A stretch of 45,996 bases of DNA, taken from positions 1-45,996 of the forward strand of contig JAEINX010000019.1 in the NCBI GenBank assembly GCA_016342645.1. The letters run 5' to 3'. Positions 15,808-23,395 of this stretch are shown here, piece by piece. This DNA comes from Bacteroidales bacterium (lineage in GTDB: Bacteria; Bacteroidota; Bacteroidia; Bacteroidales; JAEINX01). The stretch's first letter is position 1, and every line of letters begins with the position of its first letter. Below the pieces are notes generated by a model that saw nothing but the letters and a program-made list of their open reading frames with translations, was not told where the DNA came from and made no database searches. A program made the translations under genes and the position numbers.

Positions 15808-18798
15808 ATGAATTATTTTACCGGATTTCTTCTGGCCTTTATAATTTTCATTTCTTTTTATGCTTGTCAGAGTCCTGAAAACAAAAGATATGAGCTAATA
15901 AATTGTGATGCCGAAAATTTATCAGAAGATGATAAAAACTTCATTGACAAGAATCACCAGGGAGTTCTTTTTTCAAATGATAATTTTCAAAGTAATGATC
16001 AGGCTCATCTTGGCAAACATTCAATTAAAGTTTGCAAAAGAAATCCTTATGGAACACATTATGTTATAAATAATGTACAACCCGGCGAGTTCTTTGATGT
16101 AAATGTTTGGCGATTAGGAGGAAATAAAAGCGGACATCTTGTTATTGCTACTAAAGGATCAAATAATTATTATAATTCACAAAATATTTCTGTTCAAAAA
16201 GAAGAAAATGGATGGGAAAGGTTAAATGTTAAGATTATTATTCCGTCACACATTAAAGACGACAGTATAATTGTATATCTATGGAATTCGGGTAAAGATC
16301 CAATTTATTTTGACGATTTAAGTATTAAATATTTGTCTAATAAGAAATATTCCGATAAAGAAAACCCAGCACTTTATCTTTATGTTGATGAGTTTGGTGA
16401 GGAAAAATTAAACGAAAAGAGAATTAATGCTTTAAAAAACAATATCCTGGAAACCGAAGACGATGATTGGGTTGAAGCTATATTGTTTTATAAAGAGGAA
16501 ATGATGCCTGCAAAAATGAGGCTGAAAGGAGATTGGTTAGATCATTTGAAAGGCCATAAATGGTCGTTTCGGATAAAATTAAAGAAAGGATATAATTGGA
16601 AAAACATGCGCACTTTTTCTATTCAAAATCCCGAATCAAGGGGTTTTGTTTTAGAATGGATGGCTCATGAAATTTTCAGAACAGAAGATGTTTTAGCAAC
16701 TCGCTATGGTTTTATTCCGGTTGTTTTAAATGGAGTTGAAATAGGTATTTATGCATATGAAGAACATTTCGAAAAGCAAATAGTTGAAAACATGCGTCGT
16801 CGTGAAGGGCCCGTACTAAAATTCTCAGACGAGGCTTTCTGGACCGGAAAAAAAGTCGAATCATTTATTTACAGAGGAATATCATTGCCATTTTTCGATG
16901 CATCTGTGATAAAACCATTTAAACAATCAAAAACAGTTTCGTCTTCAACTTTGTATAAAGAATTTTTAATAGGCCAGAATTTATTATTTGAATATAAGCA
17001 AAAAGTGAGACCGGCACATGAAATATTTGATCTTGATAATCTTGCAAAATATTATGCCTTGTCAGATATAACGAGATCATATCATTCGCTTGTATGGCAT
17101 AATCAGCGATTTTATTATAATCCGATTACTTCAAAACTTGAAATAATTGTTTTTGATGGGTTTACACCAATTGGGCCATTTTACTTTTGCCATCATCCGA
17201 TTTTGGGTAATTTGACCGAAGCTGAGATTTATACAAATGATAAATATTACCAATGCAATTTTTATTTATTTACTGATACTTCATTTGTTTCAAAATATAT
17301 TCATTATCTGGAAAAATATTCCGAACAAGAATTTATTGACTCGACAAATGCAAACTTGTTAAGCAGAATCTCGGAATTTGAAAAATTAATACAGCGTGAA
17401 TATACAACTTATGAGTTTGATTATAATTTTCTTAATAAGAATATTAATGCAATAAAATCAAAACTACCCAAATATAAAGATCGTTTTCATTTTGATCCTT
17501 TTTATGCTTTTCCAACTGATAAATTATTAATTGAAGAACCAAAACCCTTTGATACTTTATATAATGAAACTTTTCCCGAAAAGCTTGTTTGTGCTTATAA
17601 AGAAATATCAGCTAAAGAATCAAAAATCAGAGTGTTGAATTATTTACCTCAGGATGTAATTTTAGTGGGAACAGGCAAATTGAAAAAAAACGAAAATAGA
17701 TTTTTCAGAAATGAAATTACCATAAAATCTTCAAAAAACTTCTTTGAGAACTCCAAAAATGTTCCGGTCGATGAAGATGCAAAATATTTATTTTTTAAAG
17801 TAAAAAATCATGAAACTGTTTTTGTAATAGAAATTTTTCCGTGGCCATATCCCGGGCTTTCGACTCCTTTACAAAAACTTGAGGCAAACAATGTTTTTCC
17901 TGAAACCGGCTTGTATTTGTTTAAAAACGACACAGTTTTCTTTTCAAACAAAAAACATAGAATCAACAAAAATATCATAATTCCTAAAGGATTTACAGTA
18001 GTTTTTGAAGCAGGCGCAAAAATTGATTTAATCGAAAATGCAATTTTTATTTCTTATTCGCCGGTTATAATGAAGGGTTTTGATGATAATAAAATTATTA
18101 TTAATTCGTCTGATAAAACAGGAATGGGATTTACAATAATGCAATGCAACAAAAAATCAAGTGTTGAAAATGTCATCTTCCGAAATTTGAATACACTTGA
18201 TTTCAATGGCTGGTTTTTGACCGGTGCGGTTAATTTTTATGAATCGGATGTTTCAATCACAAACACAAAGTTTGAAAAAAACTATTGTGAGGATGCTTTA
18301 AATATTATCCGTTCAGATTTTGAAATTAATAATTGCTCGTTTGAAAATATTTTTCTTGATGCTTTTGATTCGGATTTTTGCTCGGGAATTGTGAAAAATA
18401 CAACTTTTGATAATGTTGGAAACGATGCAATTGATTTTTCGGGTAGTGAAATTTATATAGATTCGTGCAAAATTATTAATATAAATGATAAAGGAATTAG
18501 TGGTGGAGAGGAATCTATACTTTTTGTCAGAAATACAAATATTGAAAATTGTAATATTGGAATTGCTTCAAAAGATTTGAGCCGAGTTGAAGTTTTTAAC
18601 AGCCAAATAAGTAATTGTGAATATGGTTTAGTTGCCTTTCAAAAAAAGCCTGAATTTGGGCCTGCTTTAATAATTACAAAAAAACTTAGACGAAAAGAAA
18701 TAGCAACTCCTTTTTTAATTGAACGAAAATCAGAATTAGATTTAAATGGAAGATTAATTACAGGTAAAACTAAAAATGTAGCAAAACGATTTTATTAA
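15808..18798 (+). CDS. CotH-like lipoprotein with beta-helix domain
   Basis: The ATG at 15808 gives 996 residues and a lipoprotein signal (hydrophobic run, then FYAC with Cys20). A TTG at 15772 would add 12 residues and spoil the signal. Residues about 25-185 look like a carbohydrate-binding jelly roll ending in IYFDDLSIKYL. Residues about 190-560 are CotH-like: MRLKGDWLDHLKGHKWSFRI, VLNGVEIGIYAYEEHFEKQ (near 315), GPVLKFSDEAFW, and HNQRFYYNPITSKLEIIVFD (near 430-449), where the Asp is a likely metal/phosphate ligand. CotH proteins are atypical secreted protein kinases. Residues about 718-945 repeat short strand units with Asn ladders (INNCSFENIF, IVKNTTFDNV, IYIDSCKIIN), a right-handed parallel beta-helix. 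DUF4956 follows after 40 bp. CotH/DUF4956/VTC clustering is familiar to me from other bacteria. Kinase activity here is inferred only from family resemblance. Confidence 0.85.
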   Translation: MNYFTGFLLAFIIFISFYACQSPENKRYELINCDAENLSEDDKNFIDKNHQGVLFSNDNFQSNDQAHLGKHSIKVCKRNPYGTHYVINNVQPGEFFDVNVWRLGGNKSGHLVIATKGSNNYYNSQNISVQKEENGWERLNVKIIIPSHIKDDSIIVYLWNSGKDPIYFDDLSIKYLSNKKYSDKENPALYLYVDEFGEEKLNEKRINALKNNILETEDDDWVEAILFYKEEMMPAKMRLKGDWLDHLKGHKWSFRIKLKKGYNWKNMRTFSIQNPESRGFVLEWMAHEIFRTEDVLATRYGFIPVVLNGVEIGIYAYEEHFEKQIVENMRRREGPVLKFSDEAFWTGKKVESFIYRGISLPFFDASVIKPFKQSKTVSSSTLYKEFLIGQNLLFEYKQKVRPAHEIFDLDNLAKYYALSDITRSYHSLVWHNQRFYYNPITSKLEIIVFDGFTPIGPFYFCHHPILGNLTEAEIYTNDKYYQCNFYLFTDTSFVSKYIHYLEKYSEQEFIDSTNANLLSRISEFEKLIQREYTTYEFDYNFLNKNINAIKSKLPKYKDRFHFDPFYAFPTDKLLIEEPKPFDTLYNETFPEKLVCAYKEISAKESKIRVLNYLPQDVILVGTGKLKKNENRFFRNEITIKSSKNFFENSKNVPVDEDAKYLFFKVKNHETVFVIEIFPWPYPGLSTPLQKLEANNVFPETGLYLFKNDTVFFSNKKHRINKNIIIPKGFTVVFEAGAKIDLIENAIFISYSPVIMKGFDDNKIIINSSDKTGMGFTIMQCNKKSSVENVIFRNLNTLDFNGWFLTGAVNFYESDVSITNTKFEKNYCEDALNIIRSDFEINNCSFENIFLDAFDSDFCSGIVKNTTFDNVGNDAIDFSGSEIYIDSCKIININDKGISGGEESILFVRNTNIENCNIGIASKDLSRVEVFNSQISNCEYGLVAFQKKPEFGPALIITKKLRRKEIATPFLIERKSELDLNGRLITGKTKNVAKRFY

Positions 18799-18838
18799 GG
18801 AATAATTAAAAAATTAAAATAATTAATATATAAAAATT

Positions 18839-19522
18839 ATGCAAAATAAATGGAGCTTATTTCAGAAATTTTTAATTACTGAAGAGTCAAATATTTCGAT
18901 CACGGACTTTTTAATCAATGCTTTAATAATTATTATTTTGTCGTTTTTACTTGAACGCACCTACTCGAAATGTGCAAAAAGTTTATCGAACCGGAAAATG
19001 TTCTCAGCAAATTTTATGCTGATTGCATTTACGACAATGATAATAATTAGCATTGTAAAATCATCACTTGCTTTATCTCTCGGATTGGTAGGAGCTTTGT
19101 CAATTGTTCGTTTCAGGGCAGCAATTAAAGAACCCGAAGAATTGACTTATATATTTTTTACAATTGCGATGGGACTGGGATTGGGAGCAAACTTCAGGTA
19201 TATTATTCTCGTTGGTTTTGGAATTCTTATGATAATTTTATGGACAAGATATTTTATTTCACGAAAATCGGAAAGACAAAATCTCTTTTTTACAATAACA
19301 AGTTCATTGCCCGAAAAACTTCAACTCGACACTTTAAACAAAATTGTAAATGAAAATTTTAAAGCATCTGAATTAAAACGCTACGATGAATCGGGTGATT
19401 TTATTGAAGCATCCTATTTGGTTGAAATTTTAAAAACAAATAATTTGCAAAAATGTAAAACACAAATTCAGGAGTTCGATAAAGCTGCAAAAATTACTTT
19501 TATTGATAATAAAGGTTTTTAG
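18839..19522 (+). CDS. DUF4956 membrane protein
   Basis: The 227-residue protein has about four transmembrane segments in its first 145 residues. The conserved core LSLGLVGALSIVRFRAAIKE followed by PEELTYIFFTIAMGLGLGA is diagnostic of DUF4956. A cytoplasmic C-terminal domain of about 80 residues follows, with an alternating beta/alpha pattern (FFTITSSLPEKLQLDTLNKI). The family's biochemical role is unknown; its regular partners are VTC-domain and CotH-like proteins, as here. The stop codon (19520-19522) is immediately followed by the left hexamer array, so the original DUF4956-to-VTC spacing has been expanded by about 660 bp. Confidence 0.92.
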   Translation: MQNKWSLFQKFLITEESNISITDFLINALIIIILSFLLERTYSKCAKSLSNRKMFSANFMLIAFTTMIIISIVKSSLALSLGLVGALSIVRFRAAIKEPEELTYIFFTIAMGLGLGANFRYIILVGFGILMIILWTRYFISRKSERQNLFFTITSSLPEKLQLDTLNKIVNENFKASELKRYDESGDFIEASYLVEILKTNNLQKCKTQIQEFDKAAKITFIDNKGF

Positions 19523-19660
19523 AGTGGTAGCGGCAGGAGCAGTAGCAGGAGCAGTAGCAGGAGCAGCGGCAGGAGCAGTGGCAGGAGCAGTGGCAGTGGC
19601 AGCGGCAGGAGCAGTGGCAGGAGCAGTGGCAGTGGCAGCGGCAGGAGCAGTGGCAGGTGG
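19523..19660 (+). repeat. Left hexanucleotide array (AGTGGC/AGGAGC/AGCGGC), 23 units
   Basis: Twenty-three uninterrupted 6-bp units occupy exactly 138 bp, starting on the base after the DUF4956 stop codon. Most units are AGTGGC, AGGAGC, AGCGGC or AGTAGC; the first is AGTGGT and the last AGGTGG. A 36-bp higher-order unit is present: units 8-13 (19565-19600) equal units 14-19 (19601-19636), and units 20-22 start a third copy. The array is far GC-richer than the surrounding AT-rich DNA and purine-rich on the plus strand. It is the approximate reverse complement of the array at 20085-20186. Confidence 0.95.
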
Positions 19661-19691
19661 TAGTTAGGTTTATAGAATAAAGTTATTAGAA

Positions 19692-20063
19692 ATGAATGAT
19701 GGATTTAAAAGTTTAAAGGTTTATCAATTGGCTTACCGGTTAGCAATGGAGATATTTGAAATATCGAAAAGTTTCCCCAAAGAAGAAAAATATTCATTAA
19801 CCGATCAAATAAGAAGATCATCAAGGTCAGTGTGTTCTAATATTGCCGAAGCGTATAGAAAAAGAAGATACCCAAAAAATTTTACTAGTAAAATAAGCGA
19901 TTCCGATGGAGAAGCAAGTGAGACAATAGTATGGGTTGATTTTGCAAAAGATTGTACGTATATTAGTATTGAAATTCATAAATCATTAATCACAAGATAT
20001 GAAGAAGTCGGGAGAATGTTGGGAAGTATGGCTAATAATCCTGAAAAATTTCTCCCAAAATAA
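19692..20063 (+). CDS. Four-helix-bundle protein (23S rRNA intervening-sequence protein family)
   Basis: This 123-residue protein has the family signature: LKVYQLAYRLAMEIFEISKS, then FPKEEKYSLTDQIRRSSRSV, CSNIAEAYRKRRY and a last helix ITRYEEVGRMLGSMAN. The length is typical. Members fold as four antiparallel helices and form pentameric barrels with a basic surface. Relatives are encoded inside intervening sequences of 23S rRNA genes (S23/IVP) or act as the Avd accessory factor of diversity-generating retroelements, where they bind nucleic acid. No reverse transcriptase, template repeat or rRNA is in this window. The gene begins 31 bp after the left array and ends 21 bp before the complementary right array. 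It interrupts the CotH-DUF4956-VTC series. The start context is AT-rich without a Shine-Dalgarno close to the ATG, although AGGAG motifs fill the left array. The family call is firm; function is unknown. Confidence 0.93.
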   Translation: MNDGFKSLKVYQLAYRLAMEIFEISKSFPKEEKYSLTDQIRRSSRSVCSNIAEAYRKRRYPKNFTSKISDSDGEASETIVWVDFAKDCTYISIEIHKSLITRYEEVGRMLGSMANNPEKFLPK

Positions 20064-20084
20064 TTTATTGCTATGAGAATTCCT

Positions 20085-20186
20085 GCCACTACCACTACCA
20101 CTACCACTGCCACTACCACTGCTACTGCCACTGCCACTGCCACTGCTACTGCCACTGCCACTGCCACTGCTACCGCCACTGCTACC
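20085..20186 (+). repeat. Right hexanucleotide array (GCCACT/ACCACT/GCTACT), 17 units
   Basis: Seventeen uninterrupted 6-bp units fill 102 bp, mostly GCCACT with ACCACT, GCTACT and GCTACC. The reverse complement reads AGTGGC, AGTGGT, AGTAGC and GGTAGC, the same unit family as the left array in opposite orientation. The outermost ends also mirror each other: GGTAGC at 19526-19531 and GCTACC at 20181-20186. The plus strand is pyrimidine-rich. It ends 46 bp before the VTC start. On the minus strand it stays open as an Ala-Val repeat, which I read as a by-product of the 6-bp period. Confidence 0.95.
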
Positions 20187-20232
20187 CTTCCTATCAATAT
20201 CAATAATGAAAGTATAAACATCAGAATTTAAA

Positions 20233-20937
20233 ATGAATAATGTTAAAAAGAATATAGTTTATAGATTCGAAAGAAAATTCGTGATTGATACTCTTTGCAG
20301 ATCGGGAGTTGAGTTGATTATAAAACAAAATCCTTTTGCATTTTCACCAATTTATCACGAAAGATTTATTAATAATATTTATTTTGATACGCCTTCACTG
20401 AATTATTTTTTTGATAATCATATTGGTAAAAGCGAACGAAAAAAAGTTCGGATTAGATGGTATGGTGATTTTTTCGGAATAATTTATCATCCTGTTTTGG
20501 AGTTTAAGTTTAAAGAGGGCCATGTGGGTTGGAAAGAATCTTTCAAATTAAAGGAATTTGTGTTGGATAAGAATTTTAACAATGATGATATTAAAACTAT
20601 AATTAAGAATTCTGATGTTCCGAATTGGGTAATTGAAGAAACTATAAAATTAGAACCAACATTATTAAACAGATATACAAGGAAATATCTGCAATCATTT
20701 AATAAAAAATATAGAATTACGATTGATAATGATTTGGTTTATCGAAATATTTCAAAGCGAAATAATTCATTTACAAATGAAAGCGCCGATAATAATTTAA
20801 TAATTATTGAATTAAAATATAATTTTGAATTTGATGAAACTGCTTCAAAAGTCTCCAATTATTTTCCATTCCGTCTGACAAAAAACTCAAAATATGTAAA
20901 TGGAATAGAGATTTTTAATTGTCATTTGGCCGTATAA
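20233..20937 (+). CDS. VTC-domain (polyphosphate polymerase-like) protein
   Basis: The 234-residue protein is a single VTC domain, a member of the CYTH/triphosphate tunnel metalloenzyme superfamily. The opening YRFERKFVID gives the basic and acidic pair pattern (Arg11, Glu13, Arg14, Lys15). It is followed by NNIYFDTPSLNYFFDN, RKKVRIRWYGD, PVLEFKFKEG, LEPTLLNRYTRKYL, YRITIDNDLVY and IIIELKYN, which alternate basic and acidic residues facing the tunnel. The eukaryotic Vtc4 relative makes polyphosphate from ATP; activity in bacterial family members is largely unknown. It is normally found beside DUF4956 and often CotH proteins, which fits this locus. The right hexamer array ends 46 bp upstream. 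Its last 23 bp overlap the end of the convergent gene at 20915-23263. Confidence 0.9.
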   Translation: MNNVKKNIVYRFERKFVIDTLCRSGVELIIKQNPFAFSPIYHERFINNIYFDTPSLNYFFDNHIGKSERKKVRIRWYGDFFGIIYHPVLEFKFKEGHVGWKESFKLKEFVLDKNFNNDDIKTIIKNSDVPNWVIEETIKLEPTLLNRYTRKYLQSFNKKYRITIDNDLVYRNISKRNNSFTNESADNNLIIIELKYNFEFDETASKVSNYFPFRLTKNSKYVNGIEIFNCHLAV

Positions 20938-23263
20938 TCAGATCGAAATATCTTGTATTTTTTGAAACTTTCTCCGGTGAAATAAAATAAACATTCTCCT
21001 TTTCGGGTCTGATCAATAGATCATCAACAATCAGATTTCCTGAAATAATTATGTCATTCCTAATAGTTATGAACAATCTATCATCAGGATTTTTAATTTT
21101 GAATTTATGTTCTAATAATGCCCAATCTCCATCAATAATTTTTAAAAGCTTGCTTGCGTCCTTATGTTTGTAATAATATATGTTTTCGTTTGAGTCTTTT
21201 AATAATATTTCAATTTTTGAGCGGGGATACAAATCCTTTGAAAAATTTCCAATCCAAAACGAAACAGCATAATCTTCATTTGGCTTTGAATTTGGGATTT
21301 TAGTCTCAACTATTCTATTGTAATTTGTTAAGTCACCGGTTTTTGCTCCCATACCTTCATAAGTTAAAGACGAACTCAAATTGTTAAAATTGTCATAAAC
21401 AAAGCTTTTAACAGAATCAGAATAAAGCAGATTATCAAAAGCAAAAAGTGGCCTTGAATTAATTTCATTTTTAATATTATCTTTTAATGAATCGGCAAAA
21501 TTTACAAGAACACTAAATGGCAATTCGTATAAATCAAATTTTTTTGTTTCAAGTATTTTTTTTGATTTACTAATAATATTTTTTTCATGAATTGAAATCT
21601 CATCACAATTACCAACTAATAGTAAAAATGGTTTTTCAGATTCGAAATCTTTTAGAATTTCCAATTTTCGGTATGGTTCAAGAAAAATTTGAAGGTTTTT
21701 ATAAGTCTGGTTGATTGATGTTCTGCTCAACATTACTGCATTTGTCGGCAAACCGGTTTTAAGGCAGGCCGGATAAAGGTCTTTAGCAATATCACATTTG
21801 TTACCCCACCAAATATTTTCCGAACCTATATGGAAATATGGAATAGGAATGATGGCCTGGTAATTTTCAGAAGAGATTTTATGCACCCATTGATTTTCAG
21901 GTAATTTATTTTCACGATCATCTAAAAGCGTGAATTTATTATTGAGTGAATCTCCTCTCTTATGTGAGAAACTCCATGCGTCATAAAAAATAATGGCCAA
22001 AGGAATTAATAACCACAAATATTTTATGTAAATATTTTTTTTAGATTTTGATTTTTGCCAGATTAGGTAAAAAACAATAATGTTCATAACATAATAGAAA
22101 ATCCATGAAAAACGGCTGATTCCTCTCATTTGCTTGATTGGCCCCATATATTTAACCAAGTCTTCCATCCACAAAATAAAAGGAACTCCAAATGAATATA
22201 ATAAACTTGCAAAACTTGTCCAAAAAAGCAAGTTTAAGAAATCATTATCCGTAACACGCAAAATATTTTTAAACCTAAGTGTAAATAATCGTCCCATGAT
22301 TTTTCCAAACACAATAAAAAAACCTATTGCTGCAACAAAACCTATATATGCAAAACCTTCCCAGTTTATATAATTGAATGTTGATAATTTATGAAGAAAT
22401 CTTCCATAAGGTTTTGCAATCGGCAAGAAAACGCTTTCGGGGTAAGCCCGATAATATAAAAACCCCCATGGAAATGAAGTCCTGTTAGTCGCCCAATCAT
22501 TGAAATACATTATTGCATTAATAATAATTACTGGTATTAAAATTTGGATAAAAACATTAATAATAAATGATTTAAATGAGGCGGGGTTTTTCTTATCAAA
22601 AAACAAAACATAAATCCAAAAGAAAAGTAGTATCAGCGCAAAGAAACCCAGAAAATACATGTGAGTCCCTATTGAAAATAAGGTGAGCAGCCCTATAAAA
22701 ATGCTTGTAGAAACTTTTCTTTTTTCATAAAATTGCATTAACAAATACAAAATCGCAGGTAGAAAAAAGAGATACGATAATGAAAAATGACCGCTAAACC
22801 TGCCAATTTGTGGAGATAGATAAATAATAGCAACAGCGATTAGCGAGCTATACAAGACAGGCATTTTAAGTTTATAGAAGATCATAAACATTAGCAAGGC
22901 ACCAAAGACAATTGAGATTAATGTCAGAAAATTCATTATGCCAATCGTATAAGAAGAAATATCGAAAATATTTCTGCTGATGAATTTTATTACATTTGTT
23001 GAAAGAGATTGGGCATCGGTATAAAAAGTTTGTTCTCCAAAGGGATAGTTCATTCCTGAAGTTCGCCAATAATCAGAGTCATGATTAACATGGTACATGT
23101 AAAAATAATAAGCTTTTAAACCATCGCCGCTTGTTGAAAAATATGTTGTATTTGGAGATTTTAATACTGATCCGTAAATAATAAATAAATATGTAAAGGA
23201 AAATAAAAAGGTAATTATTAATCCTAAAATCAGATTCTTTTTATTTAAAGTGTTTTTTTTCAT
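20915..23263 (-). CDS. Large GT-C/YfhO-like membrane protein
   Basis: This 782-residue protein has about twelve to thirteen transmembrane segments in its first 430 residues and a soluble C-terminal part. The first loop contains TYFSTSGDGLKAYYFYMYHV and MNYPFGEQTFYTD, the kind of acidic periplasmic loop seen in GT-C glycosyltransferases. The segment GPIKQMRGISRFSWIFYYVM resembles the loop of YfhO-type and related uncharacterised membrane glycosyltransferases. Residues about 600-775 form a jelly-roll-like domain (PNEDYAVSFWIGNFSKDLY, GDWALLEHKFKI, GNLIVDDLLIRP) that looks like the N-terminal domain of the CotH-like lipoprotein. It converges on and overlaps the VTC gene by 23 bp, and the GtrB-type glycosyltransferase lies 132 bp upstream in the same direction. 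Catalytic function is inferred from topology and context only. Confidence 0.65.
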   Translation of the reverse strand: MKKNTLNKKNLILGLIITFLFSFTYLFIIYGSVLKSPNTTYFSTSGDGLKAYYFYMYHVNHDSDYWRTSGMNYPFGEQTFYTDAQSLSTNVIKFISRNIFDISSYTIGIMNFLTLISIVFGALLMFMIFYKLKMPVLYSSLIAVAIIYLSPQIGRFSGHFSLSYLFFLPAILYLLMQFYEKRKVSTSIFIGLLTLFSIGTHMYFLGFFALILLFFWIYVLFFDKKNPASFKSFIINVFIQILIPVIIINAIMYFNDWATNRTSFPWGFLYYRAYPESVFLPIAKPYGRFLHKLSTFNYINWEGFAYIGFVAAIGFFIVFGKIMGRLFTLRFKNILRVTDNDFLNLLFWTSFASLLYSFGVPFILWMEDLVKYMGPIKQMRGISRFSWIFYYVMNIIVFYLIWQKSKSKKNIYIKYLWLLIPLAIIFYDAWSFSHKRGDSLNNKFTLLDDRENKLPENQWVHKISSENYQAIIPIPYFHIGSENIWWGNKCDIAKDLYPACLKTGLPTNAVMLSRTSINQTYKNLQIFLEPYRKLEILKDFESEKPFLLLVGNCDEISIHEKNIISKSKKILETKKFDLYELPFSVLVNFADSLKDNIKNEINSRPLFAFDNLLYSDSVKSFVYDNFNNLSSSLTYEGMGAKTGDLTNYNRIVETKIPNSKPNEDYAVSFWIGNFSKDLYPRSKIEILLKDSNENIYYYKHKDASKLLKIIDGDWALLEHKFKIKNPDDRLFITIRNDIIISGNLIVDDLLIRPEKENVYFISPEKVSKNTRYFDLIIRPNDN

Positions 23264-23395
23264 TTATTTTTTCGTGTCGTAAGAGTAAAAAGTTGTAACC
23301 AATTCTGAACAAACCAATCTAACAATAAACCATGTTTGACTATTTTAATACTTAAAACTTCGTAATATCGAAAATTATCAAGAAATTTTTTAATA

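Larger units (their letters stand above)
19523..20186 (+). mobile_element. Candidate insert: four-helix-bundle gene framed by inverted hexamer arrays
   Basis: The 664-bp unit comprises left array, gene and right array. It sits between the DUF4956 stop and the VTC start without breaking either gene. Complementary arrays on both sides could pair in a transcript as a stem of up to about 100 imperfect base pairs, with the gene in a loop of about 420 nt. No target-site duplication or transposase is recognisable. Mobility is inference from the symmetric framing and the interruption of an otherwise familiar gene series. Confidence 0.5.

Noticed and set aside
19692..20063. Avd accessory gene of a diversity-generating retroelement
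   Set aside because: No reverse transcriptase, template repeat or variable repeat is in the window. Only the fold family is shared.
19523..20186. CRISPR array
   Set aside because: The units are 6 bp with no spacers, lie in two opposite orientations around a gene, and have no cas genes nearby.
19976..20221. Minus-strand frame encoding an Ala-Val repeat across the right hexamer array
   Set aside because: A 6-bp repeat without stop triplets stays open by itself. The rest of the frame lies antisense to the four-helix-bundle gene and has no protein-like features.
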